This document shows positions 25,464 through 33,618 of a DNA stretch of 33,618 nt, piece after piece; the first letter of the stretch is position 1; each line of letters opens with the position of its first letter. The stretch spans positions 1-33,618 of the forward strand of contig CAMLNA010000037.1 in the NCBI GenBank assembly GCA_946481025.1, in the 5' to 3' direction. Under the pieces are notes generated by a model. That model did not search any database, was not told the origin of the DNA, and was given only the letters and a program-made list of their open reading frames with translations. The position numbers and the translations under genes are program-made. The DNA comes from an uncultured Rivibacter sp. (GTDB lineage Bacteria; Pseudomonadota; Gammaproteobacteria; Burkholderiales; Burkholderiaceae).

Positions 25464-28295
25464 TCAGCCGGTGTTGCGCAGGCCCGCGGCCACGCCGTTG
25501 ATCGAGATGTGGATGCCGCGCTGGACCCGCTCGTTCACCGTGCCGTGCTCTTTCTGCTCGCGGTAGCGCCGCATCAGCTCGACCTGCAGGTGGTTCAGCG
25601 GGTCGAGGTAGGGGAAGCGGTGCTCGATCGAGCGCGCCAGCGCCGGGTTCGACGCCAGGCGCTGCTTCTCGCCGGTGATGAGCGACAACGCCGCGTTCGT
25701 GCGCTGCCATTCGTCCTGGATGGCGGTGAAGATCTTCTTCGCCGTGCGCTTGTCTTCCACCAGCTCGACATAGCGGGTGGCCAGGGCCAGGTCGCTCTTG
25801 GCCAGCACCATGTCCATGTTCGACAGCAGCGTGCGGAAGAACGGCCACTGCCGGTGCATGCGCTGCAGCAGGGCGAGCCGCTCCTTCCTTTCCTTCGGCT
25901 GGGCGCCGAGATAGCCCTCGATCGCCGCGCCGAAGCCGTACCAGCCCGGCAGCGCCACGCGGCACTGGCCCCATGAGAAACCCCAGGGGATCGCACGCAG
26001 GTCCTCGATGGCCCGGGTGGCCTTGCGCGATGCCGGCCGCGAGCCGATGTTCAGCTCGGCGATCTCGCGGATCGGCGTCGCGGCGAAGAAGTAGTCGGTG
26101 AAGCCCGGGGTCTCGTACACCAGGCGGCGGTAGGCCGACATGCTGGCGTTCGAGATCTCGTTGGCCGCCTCGAGGAAGGCCTTGGGCGCGCTCTTGGTGG
26201 GATGCAGCAGCGTGGCCTCCAGCGTGGCGGCCACCAGCGTCTCCAGGTTGCGCCGGCCGATCTCGGGGTTGGCGTACTTCGAGGCGATGACCTCGCCCTG
26301 CTCGGTGAGGCGGATCTGGCCGTTCACCGTGCCCGGCGGCTGGGCCAGGATGGCCTGGTAGCTCGGACCGCCGCCGCGGCCCACCGTGCCGCCGCGGCCG
26401 TGGAACAGGCGCAGCGTGACGTCGTGGCCGTTCTTCAGCTCGCCGAAGAGCTCGACCAGCGCGATCTCGGCGCGGTAGAGCTCCCAGTTGCTGGTGAAGA
26501 AGCCGCCGTCCTTGTTGCTGTCGCTGTAGCCCAGCATGATGTCCTGCTCGCCGCCGGAACGCTTCACGAGGTCGAGCACGCCGGGCACCGCGTAGAACTC
26601 GCGCATGATGGGCGCGGCATTGCGCAGGTCTCCGATCGTCTCGAACAGCGGCACCACGATCAGGTCGGCTGTGGCGCCCTCGTCGAGCGTGCCGCGCACG
26701 AGGCCGGCTTCCTTCTGCAGCAGCAGCACCTCGAGCAGGTCGCTCACGGTTTCTGTGTGGCTGATGATGTAGTGGCGGATCGCCTGCCGGCCGTAGCGGG
26801 CGCGCATCTCGCGCGCGGCCTCGAAGATCGCCAGTTCGCCCTCGGCATGCTCGCTGTAGGCGGCGCCGCGCACCTTGAGCGGCCGCGCGTCGTTGAGCAG
26901 CTTCACCAGCAACTCGACCTTGGCCGCCTCGTCGAGCGCCGCATAGTCGGGTTGCAGCCTGGCGGTGGCCAGCAGCTCGGCGATCACCGCCTCGTGCTTG
27001 TCGGAGCTCTGGCGCAGGTCCACCGTGGCCAGGTGGAAGCCGAACACCTGCACCGCGCGGATCAGCGGGCGCAGGCGCACGTCGGCCAGCGCCGCGCCGA
27101 AGTGCGACAGCAGCGAGGCCTCGATCACCCGCAGGTCGGCCAGCAGCTCGTCGGGCGAGGCATAGGGTGTCGACGGTGCCACGGCGTGGCGCAGCGCCTC
27201 GGTGCCGGTGAGCGCCTGCAGCGTGCCGGCCAGGCGCGCATACATGCCGATGAGCGCGCGGCGATACGGCTCGTCCTTGCGGTGTTCGTTGGTGTCGGGC
27301 GAGCGCTCGGCCAGCGCCTTCATCTCGGGCGTCACTTCCACCAGCATGGCCGAGATCGACAGCTCCGCGCCCAGCTCGTGCACCTCGGTGAGGTAGAAGC
27401 GCAGCGCGGTTTCACCCTGCTGCTGCAGCGCGAAGGCGAGTGTCTGCGCGGTCACGTTCGGGTTGCCGTCGCGGTCGCCGCCGATCCAGTTGCCCATGCG
27501 GAAGAACGGCGCCACCTCGAAGCCGGGCAGCGAACGCTCGATCTCGCGGTACATGCGCGGGATCTGCCGCAGGAAGGTCGCGTGGTAGTACGACAGCGCG
27601 TTCTCGATCTCGTTGGCCACCGTGAGCTTGGTGTAGCGCAGCATGCGGGTCTGCCACAGCTGCGTGACGCGCGCGCGCAGCAGCGCCTCGTTGTCCTCGC
27701 GCTCGCGATCGCTGACCAGGCCGTCGCGCTGGTGGATCAGCTCGGCGATGGCGCGTTCGGCGTCGAGGATGGACTTGCGCTGCACTTCGGTGGGGTGCGC
27801 GGTGAGCACCGGCGAGATGTACGCGTTCTCGAGCGTCCTGGCGATGTCGGCGGCGCGAATGTCCTTTTCGGCCAGGCGCTCGAAGCACATCGGCAGCGAG
27901 CCTTCCTGCATGTGGCCCTGGTGCTCGTGATGCTCGCGGCGCCGCACGTGGTGGCGGTCCTCGGCGATGTTGGCCAGGTGCGAGAAGTAGCTGAAGGCGC
28001 GGATCACCGACACCGTCTGGTCGCCCGAAAGGTTCTTCAGCAGGCGGTCGAGCGCCTTGCCGGCGCTGGCGTCGCGCTTGAGCCGGTAGGCCACCGACAG
28101 CTGGCGGATGCGCTCGATGAGGTCGAAGGCCTCGCGGCCTTCCTGCTCGCGGATCACGTCGCCCAGGATGCGGCCGAGCAGCCGGATGTCCTCGATCAAG
28201 GGGCGGTTCTTCTCGGCGGCGTCGTTGTCGGCGCGTGGCGCGCGAGCGGACTTGACGGCGGGGGAGGCGGCGGATGATCGGGCGGCACGCGGCAT
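25464..28295 (-). CDS. ppc: Phosphoenolpyruvate carboxylase
   Basis: This enzyme carboxylates phosphoenolpyruvate with bicarbonate to oxaloacetate, replenishing the TCA cycle in the cytoplasm. The 943-aa protein is of normal family length. It has the catalytic-His motif [13 protein letters not shown] (His167), the [10 protein letters not shown] signature near residue 593, [14 protein letters not shown] and the conserved C-terminal QRG...RNTG ending. The ATG at 28295 follows GAGGG. The first ~30 residues are basic and Ala/Ser-rich, probably disordered. It is divergent from hemC, a pairing conserved in Burkholderiales. Confidence 0.97.
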   Translation of the reverse strand: MPRAARSSAASPAVKSARAPRADNDAAEKNRPLIEDIRLLGRILGDVIREQEGREAFDLIERIRQLSVAYRLKRDASAGKALDRLLKNLSGDQTVSVIRAFSYFSHLANIAEDRHHVRRREHHEHQGHMQEGSLPMCFERLAEKDIRAADIARTLENAYISPVLTAHPTEVQRKSILDAERAIAELIHQRDGLVSDREREDNEALLRARVTQLWQTRMLRYTKLTVANEIENALSYYHATFLRQIPRMYREIERSLPGFEVAPFFRMGNWIGGDRDGNPNVTAQTLAFALQQQGETALRFYLTEVHELGAELSISAMLVEVTPEMKALAERSPDTNEHRKDEPYRRALIGMYARLAGTLQALTGTEALRHAVAPSTPYASPDELLADLRVIEASLLSHFGAALADVRLRPLIRAVQVFGFHLATVDLRQSSDKHEAVIAELLATARLQPDYAALDEAAKVELLVKLLNDARPLKVRGAAYSEHAEGELAIFEAAREMRARYGRQAIRHYIISHTETVSDLLEVLLLQKEAGLVRGTLDEGATADLIVVPLFETIGDLRNAAPIMREFYAVPGVLDLVKRSGGEQDIMLGYSDSNKDGGFFTSNWELYRAEIALVELFGELKNGHDVTLRLFHGRGGTVGRGGGPSYQAILAQPPGTVNGQIRLTEQGEVIASKYANPEIGRRNLETLVAATLEATLLHPTKSAPKAFLEAANEISNASMSAYRRLVYETPGFTDYFFAATPIREIAELNIGSRPASRKATRAIEDLRAIPWGFSWGQCRVALPGWYGFGAAIEGYLGAQPKERKERLALLQRMHRQWPFFRTLLSNMDMVLAKSDLALATRYVELVEDKRTAKKIFTAIQDEWQRTNAALSLITGEKQRLASNPALARSIEHRFPYLDPLNHLQVELMRRYREQKEHGTVNERVQRGIHISINGVAAGLRNTG

Positions 28296-28413
28296 GGGTC
28301 CCTCAGGCGATGTAACTTTGTTTCACCCACGATGGTAACAGCGGTGCTTCGCACGACTGTGCGCTGCAGCGTGCGCACGGCTGCGCGAAGAGGCCTGCTG
28401 CTAGCATCGCCGG

Positions 28414-29355
28414 ATGCCTGAAACCCTTGCCCCCTGGATCATCGCCACGCGCGAGAGCCGGCTCGCCTTGTGGCAGGCCGAGCATGTGCGTGCGCTGCTG
28501 CGCGAGCGACATGCGCGCCCGGTCGAACTGCTGGGCATGACCACCCGCGGCGACCAGATCCTCGATCGCACCTTGTCCAAGGTCGGCGGCAAGGGGCTGT
28601 TCGTCAAGGAACTCGAGGTCGCGCTCGAAGAGCGCCGCGCCCACCTCGCGGTGCATTCGCTGAAAGACGTGCCGATGGAGCTGCCGCAGGGCTTCGTGCT
28701 CGCCGCGGTGCTCGAGCGCGAGGACCCGCGCGACGCCTTCGTGTCGAACCACCACGCGCGGCTCGCGGAGCTGCCCCAGGGCGCCAAGGTGGGTACCTCC
28801 AGCCTGCGCCGCGTGGTGCAGCTGCGGGCCCTGCGGCCCGACCTGCAGGTCGAGCCGCTGCGCGGCAACCTCGACACGCGCCTGCGCAAGCTCGACGAAG
28901 GGCAGTACGACGCCATCGTGCTGGCGGCCGCGGGTCTCAAGCGGCTGGGCCTGGCGCCGCGCATCCGCGACCTGTTCGATGCAGCCGAGATGATTCCGGC
29001 GGCCGGCCAGGGCGCCCTGGGCATCGAGACCCGCGCCGATGAGCGCGAGCTGCGCGCGGCGCTCGCGCCCCTGACCGACATGCCGACCTGGCTGGCCGTG
29101 CATGCCGAGCGGGCCGTGTCGCGTGCGCTCGGCGGCAGCTGCAGCATGCCGCTGGCGGCCTATGCATCGTGGGACGCCGACCAGCTCGTGCTGCATGTCG
29201 CGCTGGGCCACCCCGAGGACGCGCGGCAGCCGCTCGTCAAGGCGCAGGCCAGGGCCGCCGTCGGCGACGACACGCGGGCCGCCGAGGCGCTGGGCCTGCA
29301 GGCGGCGCAGCTGCTGCGCGACGCGGGAGGCGCCGCCCTGCTCGCGAGCCTGTGA
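28414..29355 (+). CDS. hemC: Hydroxymethylbilane synthase (porphobilinogen deaminase)
   Basis: HemC condenses four porphobilinogens into hydroxymethylbilane in haem biosynthesis. The 313-aa protein has [12 protein letters not shown] at the N-terminus, [38 protein letters not shown] and the cofactor-attachment motif [12 protein letters not shown], with Cys243 carrying the dipyrromethane. All key motifs are intact. It is divergent from ppc with a 118-bp intergenic region and overlaps or abuts hemDX. It is the first gene of hemC-hemDX-hemY. Confidence 0.97.
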   Translation: MPETLAPWIIATRESRLALWQAEHVRALLRERHARPVELLGMTTRGDQILDRTLSKVGGKGLFVKELEVALEERRAHLAVHSLKDVPMELPQGFVLAAVLEREDPRDAFVSNHHARLAELPQGAKVGTSSLRRVVQLRALRPDLQVEPLRGNLDTRLRKLDEGQYDAIVLAAAGLKRLGLAPRIRDLFDAAEMIPAAGQGALGIETRADERELRAALAPLTDMPTWLAVHAERAVSRALGGSCSMPLAAYASWDADQLVLHVALGHPEDARQPLVKAQARAAVGDDTRAAEALGLQAAQLLRDAGGAALLASL

Positions 29356-29363
29356 GCGAACCG

Positions 29364-31319
29364 ATGCGTGTGCTGGTGACCCGCCCGCAGGCCCAGGCGG
29401 CCACGTGGGTGCAGCGCTTGCGCGAGCGTGGCATCGATGCCCACGCGCTGCCGCTGATCGGCATTGCGCCTGCGGCGGATGCCGCTGCGGTGCAGTCGGC
29501 CTGGCATGCGCTGCCGGGCTATCGGCTGGCGATGTTCGTGAGCCCCAATGCCGCGGAGCAGTTTCTTGCGGTGCGGCCGCACGGGCAGGCCTGGCCGGCC
29601 GGCGTGCGCGCGGCCTCGCCGGGCCCCGGCACCAGCGAGGCGCTGCTGCACGGCGGCGTGCCGGCCGAAGCCGTGGCGGCTCCGCCGGCCGATGCGCCGC
29701 AGTTCGACTCCGAGGCCTTGTGGCAGGTGCTCGAGCACGAGGACTGGCACGGCGCGCGGGTGCTCGTCGTGCGGGGCGGCGACGGCGCCGCGGGCAGCGG
29801 ACGCGAATGGCTGGCCGACACCCTGCGCGGGCGGGGCGCACAGGTCGACTTCGTGGCCGCCTATTCGCGCACCGCGCCGGCGTGGGACGCCGCTGCCGAT
29901 GCGCTGCTGCGCCGCGCGGTCCTGTCACCTCGCGAACACCTGTGGCTGTTCAGCAGCTCCGAGGCCATCGGGCATCTGCTGGCCCGCCTGGCGGAGCTGC
30001 AGCTGGGCTTGCCCGGCAGCGCCTGGTCGGCGTGCGCCACCCATGCGCGGATCGCGCAGGCCGCGCAGGCCGCAGGGTTCGGCCGGGTGCTGTCGTGCGC
30101 GCCGCCGTTCGATGACGTGCTGGCCTGCGTGGCCTCGGCCGCGAAGGACCCGTCGATACAATCGACCGCCGCTGCCCCCTCCGTGCTGCCAATTTCCCCC
30201 GTGACCGACACCGCCTCTCCTGCTGCCGTTGCCGATCCTTCGCCGCCGGGCGTGCGCCCTGGCACCAGGCGCAAGACAGCCTGGGCAATGCCGGTGGCCG
30301 TGGTGGCGCTGCTGGCGGTGGCCGCCAGCGTGTGGCTGGCCTGGTCGGCCCAGCAGCGCGTGCACGGCCTCGAGCAGGAGCTCGTGCGCCGCCAGCAGGA
30401 CAGCCAGGGCGAGGCCACCGAGGCACGCGTGCTTGCCAAACAGGCGCAGGACGTCTCCCGCGAAACCGCGGCCAAGGCGGCGCTGCTCGAGGCGCGCGTG
30501 GCCGAGGTGGCGCTGCAGCGCGGCCAGCTCGAAGAACTGATCCAGTCGCTGTCTCGCTCGCGAGACGAGAACCTCGTGGTCGACATCGAGGCCGGCTTGC
30601 GCGTGGCCTTGCAGCAGACCGCCATCACCGGCAGCGCCGAGCCGCTGGTCGCCGCGCTCAAGTCGGCCGACGAGCGCCTGGTGCGGGTGAACCAGCCACG
30701 CCTCGAAGGCGTGCGTCGCGCCATCGCCCGCGACCTCGATCGCGTCAAGGCCGTGGGGGTGGCCGACATCTCCACGCTGGTCATCAAGCTCGACGAGGTG
30801 GTGCGCCTGGTCGACGAACTGCCGTTGCTGAGCACGGCCGGCGATGTGGAGACCAAGTCTGCGAGCTCGGCGCCGTCCAGGTCGCAGCGCGCTGCGGGCG
30901 CGCGCGCGGGCGCTTCGGCACCGGCCGCGCCGGCTTCGGCGGCCGCGGGCTGGCGTGAGCAGCTGCAGCAGTGGTGGTCGCCTGCCTGGAACGAACTGCG
31001 TTCGCTGGTGCGCGTCACGCGCATCGACGCGCCCGAAGCCATGCTCATCGCGCCCGAGCAGGGCTTCTTCCTGCGCGAGAACCTCAAGCTCAAGCTGCTG
31101 AACGCGCGGCTGGCCCTGCTCAGCCGGCAGTTCGACACCTCTCAGTCCGACGTTCAGGCAGCGCTTGCGGCGCTGAACCGCTACTTCGACGGCAGCTCCC
31201 GCAAGACCACCGTGGCGACCGAGCTGCTGCGCCAGGTGTCTGCGCAGAGCCGCCAGGGCGGCGTGCCGCGACCCGACGACACGCTGGCGGCGCTGGCCGC
31301 CGCCGCGGCAGGCCGCTGA
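29364..31319 (+). CDS. hemDX: Fused uroporphyrinogen-III synthase HemD and HemX membrane protein
   Basis: The N-terminal ~260 residues are HemD (RVLVTRPQAQAATWVQRL, FVSPNAAEQF, VLVVRGGDG, WLFSSSEAI), which cyclises hydroxymethylbilane to uroporphyrinogen III. After a low-complexity linker, HemX follows: one transmembrane helix (WAMPVAVVALLAVAASVWLA), a coiled coil (HGLEQELVRRQQD onward) and a C-terminal domain (LNARLALLSRQFDTSQSDV). HemX may scaffold haem synthesis at the membrane. The ATG at 29364 gives 651 aa; a GTG at 29352 overlapping the hemC stop (GTGA) would add four residues. The fusion is known in Burkholderiales. An in-frame GTG at 30201 with an upstream TACAAT could allow separate HemX. 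Confidence 0.92.
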   Translation: MRVLVTRPQAQAATWVQRLRERGIDAHALPLIGIAPAADAAAVQSAWHALPGYRLAMFVSPNAAEQFLAVRPHGQAWPAGVRAASPGPGTSEALLHGGVPAEAVAAPPADAPQFDSEALWQVLEHEDWHGARVLVVRGGDGAAGSGREWLADTLRGRGAQVDFVAAYSRTAPAWDAAADALLRRAVLSPREHLWLFSSSEAIGHLLARLAELQLGLPGSAWSACATHARIAQAAQAAGFGRVLSCAPPFDDVLACVASAAKDPSIQSTAAAPSVLPISPVTDTASPAAVADPSPPGVRPGTRRKTAWAMPVAVVALLAVAASVWLAWSAQQRVHGLEQELVRRQQDSQGEATEARVLAKQAQDVSRETAAKAALLEARVAEVALQRGQLEELIQSLSRSRDENLVVDIEAGLRVALQQTAITGSAEPLVAALKSADERLVRVNQPRLEGVRRAIARDLDRVKAVGVADISTLVIKLDEVVRLVDELPLLSTAGDVETKSASSAPSRSQRAAGARAGASAPAAPASAAAGWREQLQQWWSPAWNELRSLVRVTRIDAPEAMLIAPEQGFFLRENLKLKLLNARLALLSRQFDTSQSDVQAALAALNRYFDGSSRKTTVATELLRQVSAQSRQGGVPRPDDTLAALAAAAAGR

Positions 31320-32569
31320 TGCGCACCGTCGTCTGGTTGCTGCTGCTGGCCGCCGTGGCCGTCGTGACGGCGGCCACGCTCGGTACCAACGATGGCCTCG
31401 TCTCGGTGTACTGGGCGCCGTGGCGCATCGACTTCTCGCTCAACCTGTTCCTGGTCGGCCTCGTGGCCGCCTGCTTCGCGGTGTATTCGGTGGTGCGCAC
31501 GCTCAATGCGCTCATCGGGCTGCCGCAACGCGCGCGCGAGTGGCGCGTGGCGCGGCGCGATCGCACGGCGCAGGCCGCGCTGCGCGAGGCGCTGGCGCTG
31601 TACTTCGGCGGCCGCTACACGCGGGCCCACAAGGCAGCCCAGCGCGCGGTGACCATCCAGGCCGACACGCCCGAGCTTTCGCAGGACCACGACTTCGCCG
31701 CGCTGGGCCACCTGCTGTCGGCCGGCAGCCTGCACCGGCTGCAGGACCGCGCGCGTCGCGACGAACACCTCGACCGGGCGCTCGACCTGTCGCGCCGCCT
31801 CGCCGTCGGCGTGCGGCCCACCGAGGAAGGTGCGCGTCTGCTCGCGGCCGAGTGGGCCCTCGACGATCGCGACGCGGGCCGCGCGCTCGAAGGCCTGAGC
31901 GAGCTGCCGCCCGGCGTGGCACGCCGCACGCATGCGCTGCGGCTCAAGCTGCAGGCCGCGCGGGTGGCCGACCAGCCGCTCGAGGCCCTCAAGACCGCGC
32001 GCCTGCTGGCCAAGCACCAGGGCTTTTCGCCGGTGGCGGCGCAAGGGCTGCTGCGGTCGCTCGCCTGCCAGGCCCTCGAGTCGGCGCGCGACGCCGACCA
32101 GCTGCGGCGCACCTGGATGCAGTTCGACGCGGTCGATCGCCGCGATGCGCACGTGGCCGCGCGTGCCGCCACCCATGCCAGCAAGCTCGGCGCCCCGGAG
32201 ACCGGCCGCGCCTGGCTGCGCCCGTTCTGGGAACGCCTCGACGCCGCGAGCGCCGACGACCGTGCCGTGCTGGCAGCCGCGCTGGTCGCCTCGATCCGCG
32301 GCCTGACCGCCGACTGGCTGCCCGTGCTCGAGGCGGCGGTGCAGGCCTTTCCACGCGAACCGGCTATCGCCTACGCCGTGGGCAGCGCGCTGGCCGAGCG
32401 CGAGCTGTGGGGCAAGGCCCGGCGCCTGCTCGAGTTCGCGGCCGAGGCGCCTGCGCTCGACGGGGCGCAGCGGCGCCACGCCTGGCGGGTGCTGGCCGGC
32501 ATGGCCGAGAAGGAAGACAACGCCGAACGCGTGGCCGCCTGCTACCGCGCCGCCGCCCTGATCGACTGA
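31319..32569 (+). CDS. hemY: HemY-type membrane protein of haem operon (TPR repeats)
   Basis: This 416-aa inner-membrane protein is of the proteobacterial HemY family (not the Bacillus protoporphyrinogen oxidase of the same name). It has two N-terminal membrane segments (VVWLLLLAAVAVVTAATLGT and NLFLVGLVAACFAVYSVVRTL) with the family motif NDGLVSVYWAPWRIDFSLNL between them. A helical TPR-like cytoplasmic or periplasmic region follows (ARALEGLSELP, ALKTARLLAKHQ, AVGSALAERELWGKARRLLE). The ATG overlaps the hemDX stop (TGATG), so translation is coupled. It is thought to help coordinate late haem synthesis; the exact role is unknown. Confidence 0.93.
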   Translation: MRTVVWLLLLAAVAVVTAATLGTNDGLVSVYWAPWRIDFSLNLFLVGLVAACFAVYSVVRTLNALIGLPQRAREWRVARRDRTAQAALREALALYFGGRYTRAHKAAQRAVTIQADTPELSQDHDFAALGHLLSAGSLHRLQDRARRDEHLDRALDLSRRLAVGVRPTEEGARLLAAEWALDDRDAGRALEGLSELPPGVARRTHALRLKLQAARVADQPLEALKTARLLAKHQGFSPVAAQGLLRSLACQALESARDADQLRRTWMQFDAVDRRDAHVAARAATHASKLGAPETGRAWLRPFWERLDAASADDRAVLAAALVASIRGLTADWLPVLEAAVQAFPREPAIAYAVGSALAERELWGKARRLLEFAAEAPALDGAQRRHAWRVLAGMAEKEDNAERVAACYRAAALID

Positions 32570-32573
32570 ATTC

Positions 32574-32601
32574 TTGGCAGCACGCCAAACCGTGGTATAG
32601 T
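32574..32601 (+). promoter_or_regulatory. Sigma70-type promoter of tRNA-Arg
   Basis: TTGGCA (32574-32579) and TATAGT (32596-32601) are separated by 16 bp and lie just upstream of the tRNA, with the -10 box 12 bp before its first base. Confidence 0.8.
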
Positions 32602-32613
32602 CTCTGGCTCAAC

Positions 32614-32690
32614 GCGGCTGTAGCTCAGTTGGATAGAGTACTTGGCTACGAACCAAGGGGTCGTGGGTTCGAATCCTGCCAGCCGCGCCA
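32614..32690 (+). tRNA. tRNA-Arg (anticodon ACG)
   Basis: The acceptor stem GCGGCTG pairs with CAGCCGC (32680-32686), followed by a G discriminator and an encoded CCA. The anticodon stem CTTGG/CCAAG frames loop CTACGAA with anticodon ACG at 32648-32650, read as ICG after deamination. The T-loop GGTTCGAATCC is canonical. No duplicated tRNA 3' end or integrase is seen nearby. Confidence 0.97.
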
Positions 32691-32708
32691 GAATTTCGGT
32701 TCTAGATC

Positions 32709-32747
32709 AACGGGTTAGATGTTTCGGCATCTAGCCCGTTTTTCTTT
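32709..32747 (+). terminator. Rho-independent terminator after tRNA-Arg
   Basis: A 13-bp stem (32709-32721 with 32728-32740, one wobble pair, 6-nt loop TTTCGG) is followed by TTTTTCTTT. It lies 18 bp after the tRNA. Confidence 0.93.
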
Positions 32748-32872
32748 GCTGGGGGACTTCACTTCCGCACCGGCTTTTCAGCCGTTGACGACCCGCAGCA
32801 GCGTGGTCCGGTCCCTGTGCGAGGCCCTTGTGGGGTGTTTCCGTCAGCGTCCGCCCGGGCCACAGCCGAGCC

Positions 32873-33328
32873 TCACACCCATCGGCGCACCCTGCCCTTG
32901 TAAGCCTCGTACTCCGCGCCGAACAGAGACGCCAACACACGTTCTTCCGGAATGATCTGGAACCGGGTGATGTAGAGCACGTACACCACAACCCAAAGGG
33001 CCGTCAGCGGGTTCGCCAGAAACACGGCCCACGCCAACAGGGTCAGCAGGAAGCCGAGATACATCGGATTGCGCGTGTAGCGGAACACGCCCCGGACGAC
33101 CAATGAAGACGCTCGGTTGGCCTTGACCGGGTCCACCGTGGTGTTGGCGCGCCGAAACGCGACCAGCCCGGCGATGCCGATGCTCTGACCAACGCCTGCC
33201 AGGACGAGGGCGCAGAGCACGCGGACCGCATCGGGAATCTGTACGAGGCCCGCGGCGGCCGGCGTCAACCACATGAGGAGCGCCAGCACGAGCGTCACGA
33301 AAGGCGGAGGAACCCTCAGTTCGAGCAC
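32873..33328 (-). CDS. Isoprenylcysteine carboxyl methyltransferase-like membrane protein
   Basis: This 151-aa membrane protein has about four hydrophobic segments. The C-terminal signature is VRGVFRYTRNPMYLGFLL, a two-residue turn near ANPL, then EERVLASLFGAEYEAYKGRVRRW. This is the ICMT/PEMT-like methyltransferase pattern, with Arg-Asn-Pro-Met-Tyr and Glu-Glu/Tyr motifs for S-adenosylmethionine binding. The bacterial substrate is usually unknown and is unlikely to be prenylcysteine. The start is a GTG at 33328 with GAGG upstream, 9 bp after the flavoprotein stop, so the two are probably co-transcribed. Confidence 0.88.
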   Translation of the reverse strand: MLELRVPPPFVTLVLALLMWLTPAAAGLVQIPDAVRVLCALVLAGVGQSIGIAGLVAFRRANTTVDPVKANRASSLVVRGVFRYTRNPMYLGFLLTLLAWAVFLANPLTALWVVVYVLYITRFQIIPEERVLASLFGAEYEAYKGRVRRWV

Positions 33329-33337
33329 GATGTGTCC

Positions 33338-33618
33338 TCACACCAGCATCGATTGCTGCGCAAAGATGCCCGCCATCGCGCCCTGTGACGATGCCTGCGT
33401 GACCGAGGGCAGGAAGGTCGTGGCGAGGTCGCCGGCGGCGTAGATGCCGGGCATGCTGGTCTGGCGGCGCTCGTCGACCTTGAGGACGATGCCGGTGGGC
33501 GTATCCACCGTGGCGAGGCCCAGTGATTCATGCAGGCTTGCGGACGGCTTGTTGCGCGGATGGGCGAACAGGACGTCGACCGCGACATTGCGCCGGGTAT
33601 CGAGATTGACGGTGGCGA
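33338..33618 (-). CDS. Pyridine nucleotide-disulfide oxidoreductase (thioredoxin-reductase-like), partial
   Basis: Only the last 93 codons lie in the window; the 5' part is cut by the right edge. The C-terminal signature MPGIYAAGDLATTFLPSVTQ, then QGAMAGIFAQQSML, is the FAD-binding GD motif and C-terminal helix of thioredoxin-reductase-like flavoproteins. Upstream DVLFAHPRNKPSASLHESLG fits the NAD(P)-binding domain exit. Whether the CxxC redox centre is present cannot be judged. It is upstream of, and spaced 9 bp from, the methyltransferase-like gene. Confidence 0.85.
   Translation of the reverse strand, partial: ATVNLDTRRNVAVDVLFAHPRNKPSASLHESLGLATVDTPTGIVLKVDERRQTSMPGIYAAGDLATTFLPSVTQASSQGAMAGIFAQQSMLV

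Noticed and set aside
26202..28277. 691-codon plus-strand frame opposite ppc
   Set aside because: Antisense shadow of phosphoenolpyruvate carboxylase.
32614..32690. tRNA-Arg as an attachment site for a mobile element
   Set aside because: No integrase, no duplicated tRNA 3' end and no composition change beside it. The downstream genes look chromosomal.
33316..33588. 90-codon minus-strand Arg/Ser-rich frame at the right edge
   Set aside because: Out of frame with the clear flavoprotein C-terminus that spans the same bases.

Overview
The window is GC-rich chromosomal DNA from a betaproteobacterium, most likely order Burkholderiales (Comamonadaceae or a near relative). The inference rests on the divergent ppc / hemC-hemDX-hemY block, the fused HemD-HemX protein, the CCCCCTGA/TCAGGGGG intergenic hairpin and the overall gene style. 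No rRNA, CRISPR array, transposase or integrase is visible.

Layout. (1) 1-314: non-coding repeats, with an 83-bp unit present twice. (2) 315-5611: a sigma54-dependent SfnR-like regulator translationally coupled to an orphan ABC substrate-binding protein (minus strand), divergent from an exbB-exbD-exbD-tonB operon that ends in a clear terminator. (3) 5612-11817: a less GC-rich insert-like segment with genes of unknown function: a large secreted protein, a GHKL ATPase overlapping a STAS-like DUF4325 gene, a multi-pass membrane protein and a second secreted protein. (4) 11818-22759: a periplasmic redox cluster. Operon A (minus strand) encodes a TonB-dependent receptor, a secreted peroxiredoxin, a secreted SMP-30/gluconolactonase-type protein and a small cytochrome c'. 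A rhodanese-fold protein without any cysteine is divergent from it. Operon B (minus strand) encodes a DUF1549/DUF1553 (PSD1-type) protein with a CxxCH motif, a Tat-exported DUF1501 protein, a second small cytochrome c' and a di-haem cytochrome c4-like protein. (5) 23111-32747: housekeeping genes: a membrane GGDEF protein, a TIGR00266/AIM24 protein, ppc, hemC, hemDX, hemY and tRNA-Arg(ACG) with its own promoter and terminator. (6) 32873-33618: an isoprenylcysteine-methyltransferase-like membrane protein behind a truncated flavoprotein oxidoreductase.

Working model (inference): the TonB/ExbB/ExbD/ExbD system energises the TonB-dependent receptor. The substrate enters the periplasm and is acted on by the DUF1501, PSD1 and SMP-30-like proteins, with electrons or reactive by-products handled by the three c-type cytochromes and the peroxiredoxin. 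PSD1/DUF1501 pairs are best known from Planctomycetes and their biochemical role is not established, so this cluster is the best candidate for an undescribed system. The segment at 5.6-11.8 kb separates the TonB motor from the receptor cluster and may have inserted between them.
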